From assembly GCF_000063545.1 (NCBI RefSeq), contig NC_009488.1, forward strand, positions 682,001 through 746,000: a stretch of 64,000 bases of DNA, given 5' to 3'. Each line of letters begins with the position of its first letter. Position 1 is the stretch's first letter. A model generated the notes under the pieces. The model did no database searches, was not told where the DNA came from, and saw only the letters and a list, made by a program, of their open reading frames with translations. This document shows, piece by piece, positions 9,936 to 20,946 of this stretch. This DNA is from Orientia tsutsugamushi str. Boryong (GTDB lineage: Bacteria; Pseudomonadota; Alphaproteobacteria; Rickettsiales; Rickettsiaceae). The position numbers and the translations under genes were made by a program.

Positions 9936-10318
9936 ATGGTTATACGAGTAATGATGTTGATGGTTTTATTATTTGTTAATAATGCTAATGCTTTTTTTTG
10001 GGCCAGCAAAAAACTTTTATTTTTGTCTCATTTTCAATGAGTGATGAGGCTTTAAAAAGCTATTTTGCTGAATCTCAAAAGGCTGGAGCTCAATTGATTA
10101 TGCGTGGGTTAATTAATAACTCATTTACACAAACAAAGAATAAAACTATGGAGCTTGGTATTAGCTTCGATATAGATCCTAGCTTGTTTGAACAATATAA
10201 AATTGATGTTGTTCCTGTGATAGTAATAGATGATGAAAAAAGAGGATTAACCAAGAAATTAACTGGCCATATTCCTTTAGCAATAGCATTAGAAATTATG
10301 AATGAGAATACTCAATGA
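9936..10318 (+). pseudogene. trbC: TrbC (F-type), one frameshift after the signal peptide
   Basis: F-type TrbC is a periplasmic pilus-assembly protein, often found with TraW. ATG 9936 sits behind AGAGAGGA and encodes a signal peptide (MVIRVMMLMVLLFVNNANAF). A run of eight T (9992-9999) then shifts the frame; the mature part QQKTFIFVSFSMSDEALKSY and the family C-terminal FEQYKIDVVPVIVIDD lie in the next frame to 10318. Removing one T would restore the gene. The stop overlaps the traN start (ATGA). Confidence 0.82.
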
Positions 10319-12006
10319 GATTATTATCTATATTAACTTTTTGATAGTGCTCAATATTAGCTGTTGTTTAGCTTCAATGCAAAGCAGTTATAATGAAGCT
10401 AGCAACTATAATGTAAATCTTGGAAATTCTTCAAATACACAAGAATTATTTCATCAAGGTAGTAATGTCAATTATCCTAACAATGATGAGGATTTAACCT
10501 ACCATGGCCGTAATCAGCTTGGTACAGAAAGTGGGGCAATGTTATTTCAAGCTGAAAACAGTAAAAACAATGCCTTAACTCAACATAATATCAACGATCA
10601 AAATTATATGATAGCTAATTCAATGAGAATTGAATCTGATCCTTTAAGTGCCCTTGATAGCAGTAACTTCGTAACTCAGACAAGTAAAACTAATACTGAA
10701 ATTATTCAAAGTTGTAATGAAGGTAGTAATTTTAACATTGAACTTATTCGAGAATTAAATGTTGAGTGCAGATTAGAGAATGTATGGCTTTCTTGGCAAA
10801 ACCGGCAAATGGAATTTGCAACAGAAGAAATAGTAGAGAATCATAGTAATTGGCTTAATGGTCGTGCAGATTTCCATGACGTAGATAAAAATAATGAAAA
10901 AATATACAAGTTAGCAGGTGATAGCCAAATGGCTGCAAGACGAATGAGGAGTGCTGTTGCTGATAGGCTTGGCGTATCTATAGAGCATATTGGAACAAAG
11001 TTTATATTATATCAAAAAGAGGTAAAATATGTATACTTCGCTATGACTACAGAGATAAGACTCAAGAACTAAGGGAAGTAGCAGAATATTGGCAAGTTGT
11101 AAAGCCTGAACTTGAACAATTAATAGAAAGTAATGAATGCTATGAGGCGAATAGACTCAACTATGAGAGTGGTGATAGAGTATTTTTTGACAAGTTTAGA
11201 GTCAATCGTTCATATTGGAAACAAAAGATTGTTTTTTCATGTACTAGCGATCCAAAAGATGGTTGCAAACACCTTAAAATTCAAAATTGTGAATTAAAAA
11301 CAGCACTTGCCAAAAATCAGTAGCAAATATTTGTTTACTATGGCAGCACGATTATAGCTGTTCAACTGAGAAGCAAACAATGCTACACTCATCATTGCGT
11401 AATAACTCAATTTTTTGTTTAGGAGGTAATTGCAACACTCCAACTATTATACCAAATAGAGATATAGCTAAAGTAGCTCATCTAGCAATGCTAAATCAGA
11501 TGAGCAAGGACATTAAAACAAATCCCGTTTCTGTATTTTCAGGTAAACATCGAAAATGCAAAAAAGATGTATTTAGTTTTTTGAATTGCTGCTCTTCAAT
11601 GACTGGCTGGGGGCGTGATATAGGCTTATCGCAATGCAAATCTAAGGAACAAGAATTAGCTCTATATAGAAAAAAAGGTTACTGCTATTACATTGGAACC
11701 TATTGTTCTTCAAGAATTCCGATATTGGGTATTTGCCTAGCTAGAAAGTCTACTTATTGCTGCTTTCAGTCAAAACTTGCAAGAATTTTTCAGGAAGAAG
11801 CAAGAAAGCAGCTAAAAATAGACTTCGGTACACCTGAATGTCCAAAGTGTAGAGGCCTTACTGTTGAAGAGTTACAAAAAGTTGATTTCACTAAAATCAA
11901 TATGGATGAACTATTTGGAGATATACTCACTAAGGCTCAAAACAGCATGAACAAAGACATTATTGCAGGAATCAAAGATAAAGTTCATCGTATGCAACAA
12001 ACTTAG
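10315..12006 (+). pseudogene. traN: TraN, mating-pair stabilisation outer-membrane protein, frameshifted
   Basis: TraN is a large Cys-rich outer-membrane adhesin of F-type systems. ATG 10315 overlaps the trbC stop. The signal peptide MRLLSILTF / LIVLNISCCLAS is split by a missing base in a T run near 10338. The main N-terminal frame runs to 11072, a middle part (ELREVAEYWQVVKPELEQLI; FDKFRVNRSYWKQKIVFSC) lies in another frame from about 11038 to 11322, and the C-terminal part (CFSFLNCC-like, CYYIGTYCS, PECPKCRGLTVEEL) runs 11380-12006. So at least three indels are present. The Cys-rich C-terminus and position upstream of traF support the call. Confidence 0.8.
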
Positions 12007-12011
12007 TCTAA

Positions 12012-12236
12012 ATGAGCAGATTATTAATGTTTATGATATTAATTAGTCATTTATCCACTGTTGATGCTTCACCAACAAGATTTTTATGGTACAATGATAA
12101 ACATGGTCATGAGCTTGATGACTCTGCTGCTAATTCTAAGTTGATGAGTAGGCCTCATGACCAGAGAATCGAGGAATTAAAGGAGCGATTTAATCGAGCT
12201 TAGCGTATAGCGCTGGATAATCCAACGCTCGAAAAT
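12012..12236 (+). pseudogene. traF: traF N-terminal remnant with in-frame amber codon
   Basis: Begins MSRLLMFMILISHLSTVDAS, a signal peptide, then FLWYNDKHGHELDD, an F-type TraF/thioredoxin-fold leader. A TAG at 12201-12203 interrupts it, but the same frame goes on as RIALDNPTLENV and directly into the next feature. TraF normally continues for over 100 further residues with a thioredoxin-like domain; here it is replaced by TPR repeats. Confidence 0.65.
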
Positions 12237-13271
12237 GTGATTACAGCTCAAAGATTGCAGAAGCAAATCATGGAGAAGGCTCATAAGTTTGCTACTATGT
12301 GGCAACTAGCTACTCTACTTGATTACCAACTGATTAATGCTAATGAGCCTGCTAATAGCTTACATAGAAAGCTATATCAAGAAAAATCAGAGCAGAAAGA
12401 AGCTATAGAAAATTATAATTTAGCTATTAAGAACAAACCTGATTTTGCAGAAGCTTATAATAACAAAGGAGCATCTTATGGGAAGTTAGAAAAAGATAAA
12501 GAGGCTATAACACTTTGTAATCTTGCAATTAAGTATAAACCTCATTTTGCAGAAGCTTATAATAATAAAGGAGTTTCTTTGGCTATATTAGGAAAGTATG
12601 AAGATGCGCTGGAAAATTTTGATATTGCTATTAAGTACAGATCAGATAATCCAGAAGCTTATTATAACAAAGGTATAGCGTTAATGTATTTAGGCTACAT
12701 TCAAGAAGCTATTGAAAACTATGATACAGCTATTAGATACAGACCAAATTATTCAGAAGCATATCATAATAAAGGATTAACTTTAGCATTTTTAGGACAA
12801 TTTCAGAAAGCAATAGAACATTTTGATTTAGCTATTAAATACGATCCTAATGATGCAACAGCATACTGTAATAAAGGTTATGTGCTAAGTATGTTAAAAA
12901 GGTATTCTGAAGCAATAGAAAGCTGCAATCTAGCAATTAAATACAATCCAAATTGTGCAGAGGCTTACTACCGTAGAGGAATGATTTTTGAGAAATTAGG
13001 TAAACACCAAAAAGCGATAGAAAATTTTGACATTGCTATCGCTATTAAGTACAAACCTAATTTTGCTGAAAACTATCTTGAAAAAGGAATTTCATTAGTA
13101 AGTTTAGGACAGTACTCAAAAGCTAAGGAGAATTTTAACTTAGCTATTAAATATAATCCTAATATCATTGCAGAATACGAAGCAATGTTTAAAAAGTTAA
13201 CAGAATTAGAGAATTTTACTGGAGTAAAAGAGTATGAGCAAAAACTACAGATTTTGAAAAAATACTCTTGA
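12237..13271 (+). CDS. TraF-TPR chimera: traF middle segment fused to eight TPR repeats
   Basis: A GTG-initiated frame of 344 aa. Residues 1 to about 50 are TraF (QRLQKQIMEKAHKFATMWQL). From residue 54 onward come eight tetratricopeptide units of about 34 residues with the consensus EAIENYNLAIKYKPNFAEAY / NNKGxSLxxLGKY. Unit 7 has a two-residue insertion (IAIAIKYKP) from a 6-bp duplication. TPR proteins mediate protein-protein contacts and are common Orientia RAGE cargo, some thought to act on the host; here no separate start or signal peptide for the TPR part is seen. The stop overlaps the traD start as TGATG, so it sits in operon context where traF-3', traH and traG would be expected. Expression is uncertain. 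Confidence 0.75.
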   Translation: MITAQRLQKQIMEKAHKFATMWQLATLLDYQLINANEPANSLHRKLYQEKSEQKEAIENYNLAIKNKPDFAEAYNNKGASYGKLEKDKEAITLCNLAIKYKPHFAEAYNNKGVSLAILGKYEDALENFDIAIKYRSDNPEAYYNKGIALMYLGYIQEAIENYDTAIRYRPNYSEAYHNKGLTLAFLGQFQKAIEHFDLAIKYDPNDATAYCNKGYVLSMLKRYSEAIESCNLAIKYNPNCAEAYYRRGMIFEKLGKHQKAIENFDIAIAIKYKPNFAENYLEKGISLVSLGQYSKAKENFNLAIKYNPNIIAEYEAMFKKLTELENFTGVKEYEQKLQILKKYS

Positions 13272-13915
13272 TGAATTTTCAGAATCAAGGCAATTTCACA
13301 AGGGGATCGCAGTTATTTGCTCATAAGTTAAGAATGTTTGGGCAAGGTAGTGCCAATGTTTTTACAATTGGGTTAGGATTATCGATATTCTGGATTATAT
13401 GTCGATTATATCAAAAAGTTTTTCTGAGCAGTTTGTATTATTTTGCGATTGAGCGATATGTACAGCTTAAGCTAACAATTGGTGAACATTTTTATGATAT
13501 CGATCAAATAGGAATCGTATTTTATAGTTTAAGGTTTAAAAAATGGATACACCTCAATGCTCAGGACTTTCTACATGAATTTTATACAGGTCAACATGGA
13601 TTTAAAATACAGCAATTATGGGAATTCTTAATCAATTCAGCATTGTTAGAAGGATTAATTGTTTTTGCTATTGGTGTAATAATCTCAATTGTTTTCTTTA
13701 AGGCTCAAGGTAAAAAAACGATTATTAAGGCCAAAATTAGAGGCGCTGATTTTGTAGAGTATCCCAATGCCTATCTAAAATACTAAAAAACGCTAAAAAG
13801 GCCTCAAAAATCTGTTTTAGAGGCTTGCCATTAGTAAAGAATAGTGAAAGGTTACACATTCTTATTACTGGAACAACAGGTACTGGTAAAACTAATATGC
13901 TTAATGAACTGCAAC
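13271..13915 (+). pseudogene. traD: TraD (F-type coupling protein), N-terminal quarter
   Basis: TraD is the inner-membrane ATPase that feeds the relaxase-DNA complex to the secretion channel. The frame starts MNFQNQGNFTRGSQLFAHKL and has two membrane segments (about residues 30-55 and 135-155: LLEGLIVFAIGVIISIVFF). It stops at 13786, but homology continues in another frame: KNSERLHILITGTTGTGKTN, which is the Walker A motif. At about 13915 it ends against the C-terminus of an oppositely oriented traA fragment. The ATPase domain is therefore lost by a rearrangement. Confidence 0.8.
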
Positions 13916-15887
13916 ATTCGTAATATCATTTTGTTTTGCTATACTATTATTTTCTGTTTGAGTAAGTTTGGTTGTTTCAACTGCCTTAGTCAGTTTAGTA
14001 ATTTCAGGTTCTATAATGTCTCTAATTGACTGGTCTCCACAAGTTTGCAGAAGATTATTAAAATCACCATTTTCTGGTGGTTTGACTATACAAGTTATCG
14101 CTCCCTTCATTTCTAACGTTTTTGCAGCTTTAATTACAGTATTATTAGTTATAGAATTTTTGCTATCATTATCTGCTGCAATGATGATTTTTTCACCAGG
14201 AAATGGTGAATAATTTGTCAAATTCGAAATTCCTGCACTAGCAATGATATTACCTTTAATGCCTGATTGCTGCAAGCTCAATGCTGTTTCGGCGCCTTCT
14301 GCTATAATTGTTATATTAGGGTCATTCGCATTTCGTTTTGCTATTGTTATGAACGATCCACTGATTTTACCGAAAGATCTTCTGTTAATTGAAATATTCG
14401 CCTTATCTCCTGCCAAATTTAGATATACAGCCTGTACTCCGGTAATTTCTCCTTTTGAATTTCTTGCAAATGCTGTAAATGCTGGATAATTTTCTCTCGT
14501 TTGAGTATCAAACAGTATACTTGCTTTTAAGTCTGAACTTGCAGTGCTTTTGTCAAAAGTAATATCACGATTTTCAAGATACTTGTTTACTACTTCTGCA
14601 TGTGGATTCTTATCTATATCATAACCATGTATTCTGCTTGATAGTTCATACAAGTTTTGAACTTTTGCGATTTTAACACTTTCAGGTTGTTGAGTATATT
14701 GTTGAGAATCGTCAGTCCTAAGCTGTCTATGATACCGTTGGCTAATATTAGACATTCCAACTATAGTTTTCAAATATTCCTTTGCCTCAAAAAAGCTGTA
14801 TCCTTTTTCTCTTTGAACCAGGGATAATAAATCACCCTTTTGTCCTGTACTAAAGTCATACCATTTTCCAGCGTATTTGCCCTCGGTGGTTACTTGTATT
14901 TTGCCAGTGTCTCCCCAACGTATTCTTCCATGTCTAGATAGGCGCTTATTTGGATCTCCAAGAACATCACGAGCTATAGTGTCAGCTCTATAAGCTATTG
15001 CATCCCTCAATTTTTGTAGTTCTTCCTGGCTATTTGAATAATAATCGTTTTGTCTATAGTTTTGAGCAGATTGATATTGCCTTACTTCATTTGCTTGAAC
15101 ATTATTATTCTCATCTTTTGAATTCATAGACTCTGTCTTAGCTGTGCTAAGCTGCTCTATTAGATTAGCAACATTTTTTCGTAGCTTGCACGTTGTAGTA
15201 CAGCCGTACTTGCTCTGCATTCCCTATCATGCTTATGTTAGAACTTTCTATGCCTACACCATTATTATGAAGAACATATACATCTTTTTTGAAAGCCGTT
15301 TGTGGGTTACAAATTGTCGTAGCATATCCATGTTTAAAGCTTATTTTATTCAAATCAAAGCTTACCTCGTTTCCTGTATCTGTCTTAGCTACAAACTTAT
15401 TTTCATCAATTGATACTAGAGTTGCAAATTCACTGTTTTGTATTTGTAAATCCTTATCGTTTGTTTGAAAAATAATTCTGTCTCCAGCCATGTAGTTAGC
15501 ATATTTTTTTGATTCAGCTCCTGAAATTAAAATGCTGTATTCTGGGCCTTTTAGATCACCATTTTCCTTCATATAATTTCTGATGTGTTGATTAATATTT
15601 TCAGCTTCCTTATGACCAGCAATTATCAAGCGGTCATGCGGCTCAACTTTACTATTTTTCCAATCATTGATTAATTGGTTTATTGATTCTTTCAGAGTGT
15701 TATTAGCCTTTAAGCTATTATGATCACTAAGCAGCACTATACCATCAGCAATATCACCATTTATCAACTTTACAGCCACGTTGTGGTTCCAGCTGTTAGC
15801 CTTAGAATTTTCTATCTCTGTTTTTGAATTATGAATGTTATTGAAATTATTTGAATCATTGATTTTGTCAGTCATATAAAACCTCAC
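13901..15887 (-). pseudogene. traA: traA fragment (helicase end plus Toprim/primase-like domain), copy 2
   Basis: Minus strand. 15887-15165 is the second half of the TraA helicase region (KDLQIQNSEFATLVSIDENK; HGYAT; KDVYVLHN). After a frameshift in an A run near 15172 the frame 15220-13901 continues with a coiled linker, a DNA-binding zinc-less primase-like region (GKYAGKWYDFSTGQKGDLLS) and a Toprim domain (IIAEGAETALSLQQSG; PGEKIIIAADNDS), ending NDITNVAVH. In the helicase part the expected YKAQG is changed to a CNPQTA-like string. The N-terminal relaxase and Walker A are absent. It lies just downstream, same strand, of a more complete traA copy, so this is a tandem or rearranged duplicate. 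Confidence 0.8.
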
Positions 15888-16504
15888 CTTCGCGTCACTA
15901 AATTGTTTTGCGGTATAAACATTTGCTATTTTTACCGTTTGAATTATAATTTTATTGCTAAGTGATTATTGAGATAGTTTTCCTGTTAAATGTAGAGCTT
16001 GCAAAAGTTCAAATGCTTTCAGTATTCTCTTAGCGTGGCATAATGCGAATTACATAGATTATACTGTGAGATGTTTTATATCTATTACTTTAACTTGAAT
16101 AGTTAATAAAAGAAGTAGCAATAATTGGAGTATTAAGATATACTGACGGTATAATTCTAGATTAAGTATTTATTGGTTAAAGCTGCGATATAAAAATAAG
16201 ACGTAGATATACACAATAATTGATGCAATTATAAGATTAAACACAAGATTAAGACGCCATGGTCAGTATTATTGCCATAGTGCGACAGAAGAGTATATTA
16301 GTTTTATTATAGTTGCATCAATTATTATGTATACTATACTTAATCACTACAAATCTAAGTTAGTTTAATAATACATAGTAAGATTAGATTTTTCAATAAT
16401 AATCTTTGGAGTCTAAATTTCTCAACTATTTGACACTAAATTAGAGCTTTATTTGTTTATTTACTATTTTTACGTAGGCATGTGTGTAATTTCTATCTTC
16501 AGTA
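15888..16504. other. Intergenic between two traA copies; imperfect long inverted repeat
   Basis: No convincing gene. Bases 16208-16333 form an imperfect hairpin: TATACACAATAATTGATGCA on the left pairs with TGCATCAATTATTATGTATA on the right, and weaker pairing continues inward to a CCATGG centre. It may be a MITE or a structured RNA; nothing decides. Confidence 0.4.
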
Positions 16505-19334
16505 CTACCGTCTAACTCCAATTTTTGGAGATATATCAGTTTTTACAATTTGTTCAGGGTCTGTTTTTACGTTCTGATTATTAACTAATTTCATGATTTC
16601 AGGTATCACAAGCTCCTTAACAGCTGTGGCTCCTTTATTTTTTAGCATTTCGTTAAAATCTTCACCTTCTGAAGGAACTACGATGCTAGTGATTGCTCCT
16701 TTACTTTTCAGTACTTTTGCAGCATCGTTTATAGTGCTTACATATTCTTTATTCTGTTTATCATTATTTGCAGCTATAAGAATCTTTTCTCCTTGAAATG
16801 GTTGATAGTACTTCAAATTATTAACATTTGAGCTATATACCATTCTGCTATCAATGCCAGCTTCCTGAAAACTTGATATCGTTTTTCCTTCTGCAGACAA
16901 AATGGTTACATCATAATTGTACTGTCTTTGTTCTTTGATTTGCATAAACAATGGAGTAGAAATATCTTTGGTGGTACATTGCTTTATGCAATTCTCTTGC
17001 TGGACTCTTTCTACTTTAGCTTCTTGCTCTGGTTTAGCAGTAAAGTGATAATATTCTTCATTCACATGAGATCTATCATTGATATCATTGATTATAGACT
17101 TAAACCAGTTTTCGATTTTACTAAAAACAGTTGTCTTTGTCCGTGCTTTCTCCAAATCATGAGCAGTTTTCAGAGTTATGCTAGCTGATTTATCATTTGG
17201 TCTGCTAAGCTGATTTATTAAGCTGTTAATGCTTCTAGTTGCTTCCTTATTGCAATATAGCTGTAATTTCTCTATATGCCTTGTCATAGCTACGTATGAG
17301 CTGCTTATATTACTTACTCCATTATGTAAAACGTATACATCTTTTATAGAAGCTCCCTGGGCCTTATAAACAGTACTTGCATAACCATGTTTAAATTGTA
17401 TTTTGCTTGGGTCAAAACTCACATCTTGTCCTGCATCTGTCTTAGCTACAAATTCATTTTTATTAACCGAAGTTAAAGTTGCAAATTCACTATTTTGTAT
17501 TTGTAAATCCTTATCGCTTTTTTGAAATACAATTCGATCTCCAGCCATGTAGGACTCTTTCCTTCCAGCTATTGAACGCCTATATTCTGTGCCTTGTAGC
17601 GTGCCATTAGCTTTTAACAAAGATCTAATACTTGAATTAAGAATGTCTACCTCTTTATTACGTACTGTAATTACCAATTTTTCATGTAGCTTAAACTTGC
17701 TTAGACTCCAGTTGTATCTTAACTTACTCATTGAGTCCTGCAACGTATTATCAAACTTAATACATTTATTTTGTCTCAGTAATGTTATACCGCTTAAAAT
17801 ATTACTCTCAGCAAACTTTGTTGCTGCTTCTCTACTCCAGTTTTCACTTTGTCTTCGAATATTCACTAAAACATGTGAACTGAAAATATTACTCAGCATC
17901 TCAAACATTCCGCCTCTTTCTATTGAAGCTAACTGCTTTTCATCTCCAGCAAGTATCAGTTGACAATTATTGTTTCTAACTACTCTAAACAGCTCTGCAT
18001 ATTCTCTAGTAGCAACCATTCCAGCTTCATCTACTACTATTAACCTATTTTGCATAAAAATTTTTTTTTTCGATTATACAAAAATCCTTTTACTGTATAG
18101 ACTTCCTTATAACCTTTGCTCCTCAGCTCTGATACCGCTTTATGAGTAGGAGCAAGTCCAATAACATTTTGTCCACGATTTGTTGCAATTTTATATGCTT
18201 TTGCTAAAACAGTGGATTTACCTGTTCCAGCTCTTCCTCTTAGTACTCTAACTCCACTAGTGCTAAGCAAAATATGCCTTAGAGCTTGTTTCTGTTCTTC
18301 ACTAACATTTGCTAGACCTTCTATATCACTTTTAAGATTGTAAATATCGTTGTAATAAACTTGATTATTGATTTTATTAGCTATTCTTATTATTCTTACT
18401 TCCTCGTCTCTAACATCAGTTGTAGTAAAATATTTGCTACTTTCACCATCATCATGATATAACTCTAGTATTCTATTTGAACTGAACACTTGCTGAACTA
18501 ACATTCCCCTTTCTGTTAGGTCTGGTATATCTTTTACTGCTTTTTCAATATCCTGCTTAGTAAAAATAGATTTGTAATGTGTTATAGCATCCGTTATTAC
18601 ATCAACATCCTTAATAATTTTTAAATTAGCCTCTTTACGTAACTCATTTTCATTTGCAACTTCATTAATTAAACCCCTAATTCTAGTAGGGCCAATATGC
18701 TCTTGCGGTACTGCACTTATCTTATCAACTCTATTTGTTAAGCCTAATTTAGCAAAATATGCATTAATTATTTCCTTCACTTTTTCATGAATCATCTCAG
18801 CTTCTAGAATAATAAATGCCTTACCTTTTGATGTTCTGAATTTAGGCTCCAAGTCAACAGCTTTACCACCTAATTCTTCGCCATTCTCTTTAATCTTCTT
18901 GTAGTAACCAATATATGCGCATGCCAGTTTTTATCTCCTCTATGAAGCTTATGAATGTCTATCTGTACTCCAAGACCATTTTGCACCCATTCCATTGCAT
19001 CAACTATTTCATGTGTAATCTTTATTCTATCTTCTAAATTCAATTCCTTATCGTCTGGCAGTGCTATTACGATATCCTTCAACAACTTACTGTTTCTTCG
19101 TTTTTCTGTTTGTTCCACCTCATTCATTAATCTTTGGACATTCTTGAATTTTTGATTTACATAATCTGGTATCAGTACTGTATGATATACGTTATCTTTC
19201 TTATAAGAGAAGTTATACCTTATATTTGTCTGCTCATTTTTAACAATAGTTCTTGCATTATACGCTGCCTTACAACAACTATCTCCTCCTTTACTTCTAC
19301 TTAAAAATTCAATCATTGCAAACTGTATAGCCAT
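16505..19334 (-). pseudogene. traA: TraA relaxase/helicase/Toprim (Ti-type), two frameshifts
   Basis: TraA nicks the transfer origin and unwinds the strand to be exported. Domains in order from ATG 19334: a MobA/MobL relaxase (MAIQFAMIEFLSRSKGGDSC; the metal-site region HKLHRGDKNWHAHILVTTRR), broken near 18905; a helicase N-part with Walker A LRGRAGTGKSTVLAKAYKIA (18852-18040), broken in a ten-A run at about 18060; then Walker B LIVVDEAGMV, HGYASTVYKAQGASIKDVYV and a degenerate Toprim region (PFQGEKILIAANND) to 16505. The first break restores as KENGEELGGKAVDLEPKFRT in the other frame. All core motifs survive, so it is two small indels from coding. The Toprim EGxE motif is altered to AEGKT, unlike in copy 2. 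Confidence 0.85.
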
Positions 19335-19627
19335 CTCAACACCAATTCTCACCTGAGTTTTAAGTTAGCATGGTTTTTTTGATTTTGCTAGCACAAACTT
19401 CTTTTTTTTAACACTCAATCGGCTAATGAGTGCTCATTTTTTAGCAGTAAACTTTCAAGTTTACATATTGCGTATAAGCTTATTCTTTAATGAAGCTTCT
19501 AACCTGAATTCACGTTTTTTTGACTATAATTATTTGATGTTGGTTTGGCAGGTGCGGTTTTTTTCTTTACTGGAATTTTATTTTGATATATTCTTGCCTG
19601 ATTTTTTTATCTTTCTGAATTACTAAC
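19335..19627. other. Intergenic upstream of traA, no gene
   Basis: T-rich non-coding sequence between the traA start and an IS982. In RAGEs an origin of transfer would be expected close to traA, but I see no clear nic-site repeat here. Confidence 0.4.
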
Positions 19628-20619
19628 AACGCCAATTTAGGATAAGGAAAATATGAAAGGTAGTGAATAAAAGGTATACAAAGAGAGGATGTTGAGTTAA
19701 AAAGAAAATTTAAATAAAAAAGGAATAATCCAACATGAAAAAATGTATCATAACAGTATACTATTTAATAGACAATTTTTGCAAGATATATCAAGAGTGG
19801 GAAAAACAGAGATTAATACCAAGTAGCAATCAAAGGAACAGAGATGGAAAGTTGTCCTTAGCTGAGTTATTAACAATAGCGATATATTTTTATTTGTCTC
19901 CATGCAAGGATTTTAAAAATTATTATCTATATTACTTGAGTCATAAGTATAAAGGATACTTTTGTTTACCAAGCTATAGTAGAATAATACAACTGTAGCC
20001 TAGAATGTTGCTACCGCTAGCTGTATTAATGCATTATCTGAAAGGAGAAGAGACTAGTATATATTACATCGATTCTACAAAGTTAGCAATTTGTCATAAT
20101 AAACGTATTTCTAGCAATAGAGTTTTTAACAGAATTTCTAAAATTGGTAAGAGTAGTTATGGCTGGTTCTTAGGCTTTAAGCTACATATTATAATCAATA
20201 ATAAAGGTGAAATAATGTCAGTTAAAATTACTAAAGGCAATAAAAGCGATCTATCTATAGCTTCAGTTATTTCTGAAGGCTTATCTGGTAAATTGTTTGG
20301 TGATAAAGCCTATATATCTAAAGAGTTATTTCATCAACTGTTGTCCAATGGTCTACGTTTATTTACTAATCTTCGCAAAGATATGAAAACATATTTATTG
20401 GACATAGATGATAAGCGTTTATTAAATAAACGTTCCTTAATTGAGTCTGTTTTTAATGTACTAAAAAAACATATGCATTTAGAGCATACTCGACATCGCT
20501 CTCCTATTAATTTCTTTGTTCATATCATTGCTTCTCTTGCTTCTTATTCTATCTCCAAACTTAATCACTATCTTATCTCCTCTTCTTCCTATTCTAACTC
20601 CTTATCCTAAATTGGCGTT
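19628..20619 (+). mobile_element. IS982-family element, full length (992 bp), transposase with one stop
   Basis: Bounded by AACGCCAATTTAGGATAAGG and the inverted CCTTATCCTAAATTGGCGTT. The transposase frame runs 19735-20610 and is interrupted only by TAG at 19996-19998, after IIQL; the intact copy has IIQLLPRM there. DDE-type residues are kept: Asp in YYIDSTKLAI, Asp in FGDKAYISKEL, Glu in KRSLIESVFN. One base change would give a working transposase, and it could still be moved in trans by the copy at 46016. Confidence 0.88.
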
Positions 20620-20946
20620 TAAAAAGCCGTTTTTTTGCAGGGAAATATGGTGGAAATTTTTTTTTTAATTCTTATATCTGAAAGGCTTATGGTAACTGCT
20701 TCTTTAATTTACTGACACTATGTAAGCTTTGCATAAGCCTTAATTATTTTTAATTAAAAAAGTATTCAAAAACAGGAAAATTTCCAGTAATTTTAAAGAA
20801 AAGAAATCGATAATAACTATAACTTAATTTGTATATCTTCAAATTTTATAAGTTAAATGAGTATACAAAATATATGTTCTAGCCTACTCGTTATATTAAA
20901 CTCAGATTTCTTAAACTTTGGCATATAGCAACTAGCGACAAATAAC
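20620..20946. other. Intergenic upstream of the 578-aa gene
   Basis: AT-rich, with long T and A runs at 20660 and 20755. No gene. It should contain the promoter of the downstream gene, but I cannot point to a convincing -35/-10 pair. Confidence 0.35.

Noticed and set aside
13968-14489. Open frames on the plus strand opposite traA
   Set aside because: They are antisense to clear Toprim and primase-like coding sequence and resemble no protein.
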